From CAWIJK01 sp963836375 (GTDB lineage: Bacteria; Actinomycetota; Acidimicrobiia; Acidimicrobiales; RAAP-2), in contig CAWIJK010000002.1 of NCBI GenBank assembly GCA_963836375.1, positions 682,001-746,000 on the forward strand: a DNA stretch of 64,000 nt, read 5' to 3'. Position numbers and translations under genes: made by a program. This document shows positions 36,980 through 45,171 of this stretch, one piece after another. The notes under the pieces are model-generated. The model was not told the DNA's origin. It made no database searches and worked only from the letters and a program-made list of their open reading frames with translations. Positions within the stretch are counted from its first letter, which is position 1. Every line of letters begins with the position of its first letter.

Positions 36980-38383
36980 TCAGACGACCGCGTTCGTGGC
37001 ATAGAGCGGCCGGACGTTCACAATCTCAGCGTAGGGGGTGCCGTCGGAGCCGTCCTGGCTCGAATTGATCGCGATGATCTGCGGCATGATCGGCGAGAGC
37101 TCGACGCTGTCGCATACGTCGAGCGGGTTGGCCCCCAGCGCGACGTGGGACGGGCCAGGGGCTGCGTCGATGCCGGTGCCGTAGTCGATGGCCTGCAACT
37201 GCCCGTCGGTGCAAGCCACGATCCCACCCGGCACCAGTGACAGCGATAGCGCGCCGGCATCGCTCGGGTAGTCACCCGTGACGGTTCCCTTGATGAAGGA
37301 GTCACAGTACGAGCATCCGCCGGGGCCGCCGGTCAGGTAGAACGACGAGTCCTTGCCAGAAGCGAAGGTCACGGTCGATGACGCCGTCGTGGCGCCGGTG
37401 CCACCGTTGTCCGCGTAGCCCGCTGAGAGCGGTGGGTACGACACGGTCAGATTTGCGCCCGTGGGAGGGTCGAGAAGGGAAAGTATTGAGTCCTGGGCGG
37501 ACTCCCCCGAGGTACCGGTGATGGTCGCCTCGTTCGGTGCGAAGATGCCGGCCACGTCTGTGGTCGAGCATCCACTCGCCGCCAAGTTATAGGTCGTCGT
37601 CACGTTGGCCGACGTGAAGTCTGTGAAACCGACCACGGCAGTGGCGGTTCCGCTCCGCGTGGCGTTGACAGTGCCGGTGTCAGTATCGTTCTCGAGCTGA
37701 CCGGTGCCCGCACCCGTGTACGTGAAGTACGTGTCGGACGGAACTAGGTTGATCCCGTTCTCCTGAGCCGCGATCGGTGCGAAGCTCATGTTCGACAGAT
37801 CGGGATCGTCACTGGTGGGGAAGGTTACGGTCCCGGTCCCGCTCGACACCGTGATGTTGTTTTCGGTGGCGTAGGGAGTCGTTGTCGTCGGACTGACCGT
37901 GACGGCTGTCTTGGCCGGCAGCGGCTTGTTGCTCGACGTGAAGCTCGAGGCGAGCTGCAGCGCCGGCACGACCGTCACCGTCGTCGGGTATGGGGAACCC
38001 GATGAGCCAGAAGACTGGGCCGTCGTGATGGTGAACGTGTTATCGCCGCTGCCGCTCGCCGAGTCGACCGCCGGGATGCTGAACGTCTCACCGGTGACGA
38101 CCACCATGTCGAGGACAACCGTGTTGGTGCCGCTCGCCCAGTCGCTCGACGTCACCGCGGCAGCCTTTCCGCTCGGCGTCCCGTTGTCAGCGTTGAAGTA
38201 GACGCCGTTGGCACCGCCGGAGAAGGTCTCGCCTCCCGTGTCACCCGAAGCCGGTCCGACGACGGTGCACGTCAGGTCCGGGCTCGCGGCCGCCCCCACC
38301 GCGCCGAAGCCTCCGAGGACACCGAGACCGCCCAACGGAAGTATCACCGCGGCCGCCAAGGCCATCTGGTTCCGGATGTTCAT
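36980..38383 (-). CDS. Secreted Ser/Thr-rich protein, unknown
   Basis: 467 residues. A signal peptide (MALAAAVILPLGGLGVLGGF) is followed by a long, Ser/Thr/Gly-rich, beta-like extracellular chain with few charged residues (for example DDPDLSNMSFAPIAAQENG). A Cys pair in GGPGGCSYCDSF and scattered single Cys are present. No transmembrane or sorting signal ends the protein. Base composition is lower in GC than the flanking chromosome, consistent with transfer. ATG 38383 is preceded by GAGAGG; an upstream in-frame start at 38563 would bury the signal peptide. Function unknown. Confidence 0.7.
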   Translation of the reverse strand: MNIRNQMALAAAVILPLGGLGVLGGFGAVGAAASPDLTCTVVGPASGDTGGETFSGGANGVYFNADNGTPSGKAAAVTSSDWASGTNTVVLDMVVVTGETFSIPAVDSASGSGDNTFTITTAQSSGSSGSPYPTTVTVVPALQLASSFTSSNKPLPAKTAVTVSPTTTTPYATENNITVSSGTGTVTFPTSDDPDLSNMSFAPIAAQENGINLVPSDTYFTYTGAGTGQLENDTDTGTVNATRSGTATAVVGFTDFTSANVTTTYNLAASGCSTTDVAGIFAPNEATITGTSGESAQDSILSLLDPPTGANLTVSYPPLSAGYADNGGTGATTASSTVTFASGKDSSFYLTGGPGGCSYCDSFIKGTVTGDYPSDAGALSLSLVPGGIVACTDGQLQAIDYGTGIDAAPGPSHVALGANPLDVCDSVELSPIMPQIIAINSSQDGSDGTPYAEIVNVRPLYATNAVV

Positions 38384-38819
38384 CTCGCCTCTCCCTCGCC
38401 TAGCGGTCCCGAAGAAGACCGAGGGCTTCTCGCCCACATCGTCAGGAGGCCCAACTTCCCCAAGGCTATGAAGGGCGGGTTGCGGGAGCAACGCTCTTCC
38501 CGATTGGCGCCAAACGTCCTGTATGGGGCCGTGATGGCGGCCCATCACGGTACCTCCAGGCACGTGAACAGGGCATGGATCAGGTTCTGTCGATTCCGCT
38601 GCCCGTCGTGGCAGAAGGAGGCCGTTCTTGAGTACTCGCTTGGAGTAGTCGAGGCCCTGGCCTTGGCTAACCGGGCTTGCTAGCCGAGCTCAACACCAAC
38701 CGGGCTCTGTCAGCACCATCCGGGCCCAATTCGAGGACCCGCTGTCGCGATGCCGCCAACGTGGAGCTAGAGGCCGACCCAGTGGTGCTCTGAGCTGCCG
38801 GTTGTCTCAACCGCATTGA
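38384..38819. other. Gap with no convincing gene
   Basis: About 435 bases between the secreted protein start and repeat B. It presumably holds the promoter of the secreted protein. No integrase remnant or conserved frame could be read on either strand. Confidence 0.4.
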
Positions 38820-39081
38820 GTCGGGCTGCCGGCATTTGAACCCGGGACCTCGTGACCCCAGTCCTGCCGGGCCCGCTGACGACAAGTGACCGTGATCGAC
38901 CGTCAGCGGCAAATAGTGCCCGCTACCTGGAGATAGTCCTAAGGAGGAAATGCCGATGGATACCGCTCGTGACCATGCCTGATCACGAATGCCGGCCGTT
39001 TGGTTCTCAAAGTGATTCTTAGGATGTGACCCGCGTCGCTACGCCAGACGGCACCCCGGTGGCACGCACTGGAGTTAGCAG
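38820..39081. repeat. Island repeat B with tRNA-Pro 3' fragment (att-like)
   Basis: Bases 38820-38863 match the 3' half of tRNA-Pro (43913-43957) with two mismatches and one deleted base, including acceptor strand, T-arm and part of the anticodon arm, in the same orientation. The next ~215 bases match repeat A. A GGTTCTCA site (39002-39009) and a decayed second copy (GATTCTTA, 39014) are at its far end. This reads as the attachment site bounding the inner element (38.8-43.9 kb). Confidence 0.75.
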
Positions 39082-39170
39082 CCCCGTACAGCCTGTTCCA
39101 CGCCTTGGGGTCTGACCTGGGCCGCAGCCGACCGGGACGTCGGGCCTACCCGCCCGGGAGTGTCTCTTCT

Positions 39171-39176
39171 AGGCTG
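39171..39176 (+). promoter_or_regulatory. Possible -10 box of the island phosphoesterase
   Basis: TAGGCT about 115 bases before the ATG at 39291, which has its own AGGAGG site, so this would be a leadered transcript. Confidence 0.35.
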
Positions 39177-39290
39177 GATCGTGGGGGAAGAAGCGCCGTC
39201 GCTTCGCGTTCGGACACTTTTCGCGGGCACGTCGGCAGAGGGACCAGCCCGTGCTCACGAGGCGCTTACGACACGGCAGGAGGGCGCGAC

Positions 39291-40847
39291 ATGGCAAGAC
39301 CCAGTAGGGACCAGGCGATCGATCATGTCGTGGTGGTCATGTTCGAGAACAGGTCGTTCGACAACCTCCTCGGGCGCCTCTATCAGCCGGGCGAGGTGGC
39401 TTCCTTCGAGGGTGTGATCGGCCGGGACTTCTCCAACCCCATCCCCGAGTGGGCCGAGCACGGGTCCGAACGCAAGGTCGTGCCCTACGGCGTGGCCACC
39501 ACCATGGACACGCCCAATCCCGACCCCGGGGAGGATTATCCGCACGTCAACACCCAGCTGTTCGGGATCATCGACCCCCCCAGCAACCGCGCTCTCATGT
39601 CCGACCGCATCACCGCCCCGTTCAATGCCCCGGCCGACCCTCGGCGGAGGCCCACGATGGACGGGTTCGTCACCGACTACATCAGCGCGTTCACCGCCGA
39701 GATGGGCCATCAGCCGACCTACGATGAGTACGCGGAGATTATGACCGGCTACACACCCGAGCAGATGCCGGTCATCTCGACGTTGGCCAGGGGGTTCACC
39801 ACCTTCGACCACTGGTTCTGCGAGGTCCCTTCCCAGACCTTCACCAACCGCTCGTTCTTCCACGCCGCCTCGGCATCGGGCTTTGTCACCAACATGATCC
39901 CGACCGACGCCTTCCCGGTCCACAACACGGCGGAGACCATCTTCGAGCGCCTCGCGGCCGAGGGGTTGACCTGGCGGGTCTACTGCGACCACGACGCCAG
40001 CGTCCCCTTCACCGGCTTGATCCACGCATCCCGGCTCCTCAACCAGGCCTCTAACTTCGTCACCACTGAACAGTTCCTGGAGGATGCGGAGAAGGGCGAC
40101 TTGCCGACCTATTCTTTCATCGAGCCCAACATGCTCCACGGCCACAACGACATGCACCCGGCCTGCAACGCGCTTTTCCCGGGCATGGCCGCCGACCCCC
40201 CGTCGTCACTGCTGGGCGGCGAGGCCCTCCTCGCCAAGGTCTACAATGCCGTGCGGTCGTCCTCCTCCCCTACGGGGTCGAACGCCCTCAACACCCTCCT
40301 GTTGGTCACCTTCGACGAGCACGGTGGCTGCTTCGACCACGTGCCGCCGCCATCGGCCCCCTCGCCGGATCCGGCCGGTCCGGCTGGCGAGATGGGGTTC
40401 CAGTTCGACCGGTCGGGAATCCGGATCCCCACCATCGCCATCTCGGCCTGGTCCCCGGAGCGCGCCGTCGTCAACGACGTGTACCGCAGCACCTCGTTGA
40501 TCCGGACCCTACGGGACCGCTGGTCTCTGGGTGCACCCCTCACCAACCGCGACGCCACTGCTCCGAGCATCGCACCGGCCCTCACTCGGGAGGTCCCCCG
40601 GCCCCCCGAGAATTGGCCCGACGTGACCCCTCGCCCGGTTCCCGATTTCGACGTCGCCGTGGTCAAGATGGATGCACCTCTGGCACCGCTGCCCAAGGCA
40701 CTGTTCTTCGGACTGCTGGCCCTCGGGAAGGAGCTCGGGCAGACCGTCCCGGACCTCAGCCCGTCGGACGACGTCATGGGCTCGGAGGCCGTCGCCATCA
40801 TTCTCTCCGAGTTCGCGCACCTCTTCCCCGAGCTGCAGCACGGGTAG
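39291..40847 (+). CDS. Phospholipase C-like phosphoesterase (island cargo)
   Basis: 518 residues of the PF04185-like phosphoesterase family. IDHVVVVMFENRSFDNLLG has the catalytic FENRSFD motif with metal-binding Glu and Asn. SQTFTNRSFFHAASASG and SFIEPNMLHGHNDMHPACN follow, and LLLVTFDEHGGCFDHVPPP is the conserved C-terminal DEHGGxxDHVxPP motif. No signal peptide is evident, unlike the paralog at 25.3 kb. AGGAGG precedes the ATG by seven bases. It lies just inside repeat B, so it was probably carried by the inner element. Confidence 0.9.
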   Translation: MARPSRDQAIDHVVVVMFENRSFDNLLGRLYQPGEVASFEGVIGRDFSNPIPEWAEHGSERKVVPYGVATTMDTPNPDPGEDYPHVNTQLFGIIDPPSNRALMSDRITAPFNAPADPRRRPTMDGFVTDYISAFTAEMGHQPTYDEYAEIMTGYTPEQMPVISTLARGFTTFDHWFCEVPSQTFTNRSFFHAASASGFVTNMIPTDAFPVHNTAETIFERLAAEGLTWRVYCDHDASVPFTGLIHASRLLNQASNFVTTEQFLEDAEKGDLPTYSFIEPNMLHGHNDMHPACNALFPGMAADPPSSLLGGEALLAKVYNAVRSSSSPTGSNALNTLLLVTFDEHGGCFDHVPPPSAPSPDPAGPAGEMGFQFDRSGIRIPTIAISAWSPERAVVNDVYRSTSLIRTLRDRWSLGAPLTNRDATAPSIAPALTREVPRPPENWPDVTPRPVPDFDVAVVKMDAPLAPLPKALFFGLLALGKELGQTVPDLSPSDDVMGSEAVAIILSEFAHLFPELQHG

Positions 40848-41047
40848 TGGACGGGGGGCGTCGTCCCCCGGGCTCGGACTCCGCTCCTGCCCGTGGCCAC
40901 AGGATCGTCGGCTCGAAGGGGCCCCGCTCCATGAACGAACCCTCCACAAGGCCTGAACTCCAGCGGACTACCCCAACGGTGAGCGGTCCCCCGGGTTTCC
41001 CAGTCCACCGGGAATGTGGCGACCGGACATCTAAGCTTTGGCCGAAA

Positions 41048-41320
41048 ATGCCATCTCATCCCGACTACTACGCATCGGCTCGAACAGTCGCCACGCAGCT
41101 TTTCGAGCGGGGCGAGGTTGAATGGAGCCGAGATATTGAGGGCGCGATCACAGATGGCTCAACCGTCACCGAGATACTGATGAGAATCCGCATCACACGT
41201 AAGCGGCTTCTCCGGTCTGGCGTCGCAACTGAGGGTGAGGCGGCGGCGGCTCAACGTTTGATAGCCGGGACTGATGGCCCAACGGGCCGAAGGTGCCGAA
41301 CTGAGAAGGTGCCGGACTGA
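41048..41320 (+). CDS. Small hypothetical protein
   Basis: A 90-residue frame with mostly helical character (ARTVATQLFERGEVEWSRDI, TVTEILMRIRITRKRLLRSG) and a short basic end. Lower GC than the surrounding core genome. No family recognised and no strong ribosome site, so it may or may not be expressed. It sits between the phosphoesterase and a convergent DUF1801 gene. Confidence 0.45.
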   Translation: MPSHPDYYASARTVATQLFERGEVEWSRDIEGAITDGSTVTEILMRIRITRKRLLRSGVATEGEAAAAQRLIAGTDGPTGRRCRTEKVPD

Positions 41321-41395
41321 TTAAGGCAATCTCAGCCTCCCCGATCACCGGGATCGAGACGCCCGCCTCAGCGCTGTTATCGACGGCAAAGGCTT

Positions 41396-41752
41396 TCATC
41401 CTTCAGCGAACGCTTGGGACATTCGCACCCTGATGAGACGTTCGACGAGAAGCTTCGGCAGCGGTGAGTCGACAGGGAACTGGAGCGCTCCTTTGGATGT
41501 TTTGTAGCTTGCAACTTCGTCTCCAACGAATGGGAACACAGAACCACTGTGGGGGAGGTAGCTCAGGTGATTTTTGAAAGCTGCAAATCCGGCGATGACC
41601 TTCCCATTGACCCTGAAGGCTGGGACTTGGTACGAGATTCCTTCTTCCGCCTCTGGGACAACTTCAAGGATCGTTTGACGCAATCGCTGGAGGGTCGATC
41701 GCTTCGGCTCCTCTAAGCCTGCCAAGTACTGATCAACCTCGGCACTGGACAT
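41396..41752 (-). CDS. DUF1801/YdhG-like protein
   Basis: 118 residues of the DUF1801 family (small proteins related to the YdhG iron chaperone fold). VDQYLAGLEEPKRSTLQRLR, ILEVVPEAEEGISYQVPAFR and KVIAGFAAFKNHLSYLPHSG are the typical consecutive segments, and PLPKLLVERLIRVRM ends the fold. The ATG at 41752 begins the domain; no good ribosome site is seen next to it. Moderate GC, in the island. Confidence 0.8.
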   Translation of the reverse strand: MSSAEVDQYLAGLEEPKRSTLQRLRQTILEVVPEAEEGISYQVPAFRVNGKVIAGFAAFKNHLSYLPHSGSVFPFVGDEVASYKTSKGALQFPVDSPLPKLLVERLIRVRMSQAFAEG

Positions 41753-41854
41753 GTATCTGATTCTCGTGGCACCTCCGCCTACCGTCAAGAGGCTGGGTAT
41801 CTGCGCCCGCCCCTGACCGCTGGGAGTGGGGCAAGATTCGCGCAAAGTAGGGGT

Positions 41855-42391
41855 ATGGAAGAAGCCGAGGTCCGGGTGCTCGTTGTCCGTGGTGCATCGG
41901 GACCTGGAAAGTCGTCAACTGCCTGGGAAATTGGCCACCGACTCCGAGGCTTGGGAATGCCGCATGCGATCCTCGACACTGATGAACTTGATCGGGTCTG
42001 GCCGCGGCCCGAGGCTGTCGAAGCACTCACTTCGATTACTTGTCGCAACCTGCATGCGATTCGGGCAACGTATTTCGATTTGGGGATACGCCATCTCGTG
42101 CTATGTGGCGTTATGACATCGATTCCCCGAAGCGAATCGATGATCACCGAGGCCATTCCTGGAGCCACAATCACCTACGTTCGCCTGAGGGCCACGCGAT
42201 CGACGCGAGAATCGCGGATTCGCCGCCGAGAGATCGGAAGCGGCTTTGAGCACGACATGCGTGGATCCGAATAGGCGACGGCGTTTATTGAGTCTCATGA
42301 CCTTGTGGGGATTTTCCAGGTGGACACGGATCAATTGACGGTTACTGACGTCGCCGAGGAGGTGCTCAGAGGCTCTGGCTGGACCCCCTGA
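41855..42391 (+). pseudogene. P-loop kinase-like protein interrupted by an in-frame TAG
   Basis: VLVVRGASGPGKSSTAWEIG is a Walker A (GxxGxGKSS) of small AAA/kinase proteins, and LGIRHLVLCGVM with ITYVRLRATRSTRESRIRRR continues the family pattern. The frame stops at TAG (42272-42274) after GFEHDMRGSE. Past it, the same frame reads on without shift, ATAFIESHDLVGIFQVDTDQ, to LRGSGWTP and a TGA at 42389. The downstream part is what the family normally has, so a single point mutation has cut off about 38 residues. It could also be two-part or read through; decay is likelier given the island setting. Confidence 0.65.
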
Positions 42392-42560
42392 GCCTGGGCA
42401 GCTCACTTACGCAGTGGGCTGTCGCGGTTGACCGGGAACGGACGTTCTCGAGCCTGAAGCGTCAGACCGCCTCAGGTTTCAAGTGGAGGTCATCCCTAGT
42501 AAGCGGGTCGTGGTCCGTGATTCGGTTGCATGCCGAGCTCGGGTCGGGCCAGGCTGAAGG

Positions 42561-43304
42561 GTGCCAGAAAACCGATTTTTCGGTGAGATCGCCAGAACCT
42601 ACGACCAACCTGGGACGGGGATGTTCGCTGACGACGTTCTCGAAGTGACCGTCGACTGCCTGGTCGAGCTCAGCGGCGGCGGCGCGGCGTTGGAGTTCGC
42701 TATTGGTACTGGCCGGGTTGCTGTCCCTTTGGCGGCCCGGGGCGTTCCGATCACCGGGATCGAGTTGTCCGCGGACATGCTGGCGGTGCTGCGCTCGAAG
42801 CCCGAAGCGAGCGATATCACGGCCGTCGAAGGCGACATGGCCGTGACGCACGTGGAGGGCGAGTTCTCCCTGGTGTACCTGGTCTTCAACACGATCATGA
42901 ACTTGACGTCGCAGGACGAACAAGTCGCGTGCTTCGAAAACGCTGCACGTCACCTTCGCCCCGGTGGTCGCTTTGTAATCGAGAACATGGTGCCCGGTCT
43001 TCGTCGGTTACCGCCAGGCAACCCCGGTGTCCCGTTCGCAGTGACGGAGGACTACGTCGGCATCGACGACTTCATTGACCGCACGCACAACCAGATCTCC
43101 CGGTCTAGGCACTTCTACCGACGAAGCGATGGCAGCTTCCGCGAATTCACGGCACCATTTCGATATGTGTGGCCAGCTGAGCTGGATCTGATGGCCCGGA
43201 TCGCCGGCATGACGCTGGAACATCGATGGGCGTGGTGGGACTGTTCGCCGTTCACCGGTGAAAGCCCCTCGCATGTCAGCGTGTGGCGCCTCCCGGAAGC
43301 ATAG
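42561..43304 (+). CDS. Class I SAM-dependent methyltransferase
   Basis: 247 residues. ALEFAIGTGRVAVPLAARG is the glycine-rich motif I that binds S-adenosylmethionine, ITGIELSADMLAVL motif II with the ribose-binding acid, VEGDMAVTHVEGEFSLVYLV the next strand, and LRPGGRFVIENMVPG the post-motif strand. The substrate is unknown. It starts with GTG and is intact, unlike several neighbours in the island. Confidence 0.85.
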   Translation: MPENRFFGEIARTYDQPGTGMFADDVLEVTVDCLVELSGGGAALEFAIGTGRVAVPLAARGVPITGIELSADMLAVLRSKPEASDITAVEGDMAVTHVEGEFSLVYLVFNTIMNLTSQDEQVACFENAARHLRPGGRFVIENMVPGLRRLPPGNPGVPFAVTEDYVGIDDFIDRTHNQISRSRHFYRRSDGSFREFTAPFRYVWPAELDLMARIAGMTLEHRWAWWDCSPFTGESPSHVSVWRLPEA

Positions 43305-43411
43305 ACGCAGTCGCCAACTCGCCTACGGATTGGCCCGTCGAGTGCCCCCGGTTGGCTCCTTGCTTCCCCTCGGGCGCGTCGTCAATCGTGGAAGCGTCGT
43401 TATGTCCCGAT

Positions 43412-43447
43412 CCATCAGGATGTCCCGATCCATCAGGTGTGGGCTCA
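43412..43447. repeat. 18-base tandem duplication
   Basis: Two exact adjacent copies of an 18-base unit beginning ATGTCCCGATCC, in the noncoding stretch between the methyltransferase and the integrase remnant. Probably a replication slip; no function is evident. Confidence 0.75.
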
Positions 43448-43566
43448 ATACAGTTGCACGAGGGTATCTATGACCGCCGGGTCTGGTCGCACTGGGATAA
43501 TGACGATGGCGCGCTCCTCCCGGCCGCCGCCATCATCGTCGGATCCACCCGCCCCTGGGTGAAGGG

Positions 43567-43803
43567 CTACTCCACCTCGGTGGGGAATCTCGTCGTGCCA
43601 GCCAGGTTGGGCAAGGGCCTCAGCTGGCCGCGGTGGATCCTGGCCAGGAGATCGAGGCGTTCGCGGCCGGTCTCGGCCGCGGTGCGCAAACCCCGTCGGG
43701 TGTTCTACTCGCGTGGTCCGCACAACGCGACGCGCCCGACGGTGACCTTGAAGTACCATCGCCGCTTGCCGTCGGGATAGATGCCTTCGGGCCTGGCGGG
43801 CAT
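43567..43803 (-). pseudogene. Remnant of a tyrosine integrase N-terminus with in-frame TAG
   Basis: From ATG 43803 (GGAGGT seven bases ahead) the frame reads MPARPEGIYPDGKRRWYFKV then TVGRVALCGPRE. It hits TAG at 43707-43705 and reads on as NTRRGLRTAAETGRERLDLL to a TAG at 43569. This resembles the arm-binding N-terminal domain of actinobacterial phage-type integrases, where the stop position usually holds Gln in REQxTRRG (CAG to TAG would explain it). The catalytic domain is gone. It lies ~110 bases from the 3' end of tRNA-Pro, where an integrase gene is expected. Confidence 0.65.
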
Positions 43804-43816
43804 GCCCGGAACCTCC

Positions 43817-43857
43817 GTGAGAACGTGAGAACGCTTTGGTTCTCAATAGGTTCTCAC
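43817..43857. promoter_or_regulatory. GTGAGAAC/GGTTCTCA repeat cluster (integrase arm-type sites or operator)
   Basis: Two direct copies of GTGAGAAC (43817, 43825) face two copies of GGTTCTCA (43838, 43849), all between the integrase remnant and the tRNA 3' end. The same paired GGTTCTCA spacing (11-12 bases) recurs in repeats A and B. The three-fold recurrence at presumed att sites suggests recombinase or excisionase arm sites. Confidence 0.6.
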
Positions 43858-43909
43858 GGGTCCCGCTCCCTATAAGCGTTCCCCATACACATTTCTGAGC
43901 TGGTCTTCG

Positions 43910-43987
43910 TGGTCGGGCTGCCGGGATTTGAACCCGGGACCTCTTGACCCCCAGTCAAGCGCGCTAACCAAGCTGCGCCACAGCCCG
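43910..43987 (-). tRNA. tRNA-Pro (anticodon GGG)
   Basis: A complete cloverleaf: acceptor CGGGCTG pairs with CAGCCCG, D-arm GCGC/GCGC, anticodon stem CTTGA/TCAAG with a CTGGGGG loop (anticodon GGG), T-stem CCGGG/CCCGG with TTCAAAT loop, discriminator A and an encoded CCA. The 5' C1 is typical of bacterial tRNA-Pro. Its 3' half is the presumed integration target, since fragments of it recur at 38.8 and 35.7 kb. Confidence 0.96.
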
Positions 43988-44127
43988 TGCGGGTCAGGAC
44001 TCTGGTCCTGTCCCATCCGACCTTCCCGGTGGGTAATCGCGCCGCAGGTCGACCGCGCCGCGTGGCCCGGAGATGGCCGAGGGGCCATGGTAGCAAAGAG
44101 GCGCGCGTCGAGAAGGCGCGACGAGGC

Positions 44128-45171
44128 TTACGACCGGCAGGAGTCGTCCCAGGGCTGCTGACCGTCGGCATTGAAGAGCGTAACGGCCAGCGTGTCCTGA
44201 TCGGCCTTGGAGGCCGAGTTGGGAGCGACGCCGACCAGGGAGGGCAGCCCGGCAAGCGTGGCCGCCTCGTTCCAGGTCGACTGGCTGAACTGGAAGGCGC
44301 CCATGTAGGTGCCACCGGGAGAGATGGCACCGTAGTTGCCGGTCGACTCGGCCTGGACCACACAGGACAAGAAGCCATTGAGGCCAGGATCGCCCGGTGC
44401 CGCGCTGCTTGCGGGAGCCGGGCTTCCGGTCACGACCAGTGGCGCGGCGACGACGGCCAGCGCGGCGGCCCGGGCCGCCGCGGCCTGGGCGGCGGCGGCG
44501 GCCTGTTGCTGGGCGATGGCGGCCGCCAACTGTGAGTTCACCTGGGACTGTTGGTTCTGCAGTTGACCTTGCGCATTCTGCGCCTGGTCAAGCAGCTCCG
44601 CCGCCTGCTGTTGGAGCCCCTGGTCGACGGCCTCTTGATGACGGAGCCATGAGCGTTCGGCTTCGACCACGTTGCTTTCTGTGTTCATCTGGTCGATGGC
44701 GACGGCGGTGTCACCGAAGGCCACGTCCTGGTACTCCTTTTTGATGAGCGTGACTGCTTGGCTCTGGAACATGGTGGTGGCATCCGAGGAGTAGCCGAAG
44801 TCGACGTAGTTGGAGATGGCTTCCCTCTGCAACTGCTCTCGGTCGACGGTGAGGCGGTGCTCGTCGCGGGCAACCCATTTCTCGGTCTGAGCGATGAGCT
44901 GGTTGTCCTGGTCGACCTTGTCGGTGGTCATGAGACTCTGCTGTTGGTCGGCGCCCACCTCGAGCTGCTCGCGGATCATGGACTGGGAGAGTTGGGTGGC
45001 CTGGGCACGGAGGTCGGATATCTGGTCACCCCATGCCGGGCGCGCAAAAAAGACCACCGGGAAGGTGATCGATGTGGCGAGAGCCACCAGGAGCAAGGAC
45101 CGCAGCGCGTAGCCGACACAGCTCACTTGGGTAGCTGACTTCGCCGTCGAGTCGACCTCGACGTCAGTCAC
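44128..45171 (-). CDS. Secreted coiled-coil lytic transglycosylase/Rpf-like protein
   Basis: 347 residues. An N-terminal signal segment (LLLVALATSITFPVVFFA) is followed by a long coiled coil (QISDLRAQATQLSQSMIREQ and later QLQNQQSQVNSQLAAAIAQQ), an Ala-rich linker, and a C-terminal domain FLSCVVQAESTGNYGAISPG then YMGAFQFSQSTWNEAA. The latter resembles transglycosylase/Rpf-like domains with the catalytic Glu in QAES and two Cys that may pair. The layout recalls RipC-type division hydrolases. It starts with GTG; just outside the island on the tRNA 5' side. Confidence 0.85.
   Translation of the reverse strand: MTDVEVDSTAKSATQVSCVGYALRSLLLVALATSITFPVVFFARPAWGDQISDLRAQATQLSQSMIREQLEVGADQQQSLMTTDKVDQDNQLIAQTEKWVARDEHRLTVDREQLQREAISNYVDFGYSSDATTMFQSQAVTLIKKEYQDVAFGDTAVAIDQMNTESNVVEAERSWLRHQEAVDQGLQQQAAELLDQAQNAQGQLQNQQSQVNSQLAAAIAQQQAAAAAQAAAARAAALAVVAAPLVVTGSPAPASSAAPGDPGLNGFLSCVVQAESTGNYGAISPGGTYMGAFQFSQSTWNEAATLAGLPSLVGVAPNSASKADQDTLAVTLFNADGQQPWDDSCRS

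Noticed and set aside
36980..38563. A longer secreted protein starting at 38563
   Set aside because: The extra 60 residues are unlike a protein and would place the signal peptide internally; the ATG at 38383 has a ribosome site right before the signal peptide.
38820..38863. A second tRNA gene
   Set aside because: Only the acceptor 3' strand, T-arm and part of the anticodon arm are present; the D-arm and 5' acceptor are missing, so it cannot fold as a tRNA.
43445..43846. A 133-codon minus-strand frame over the integrase remnant
   Set aside because: Its translation is Arg/His-rich and featureless, whereas the neighbouring frame reads as an integrase domain with one stop.
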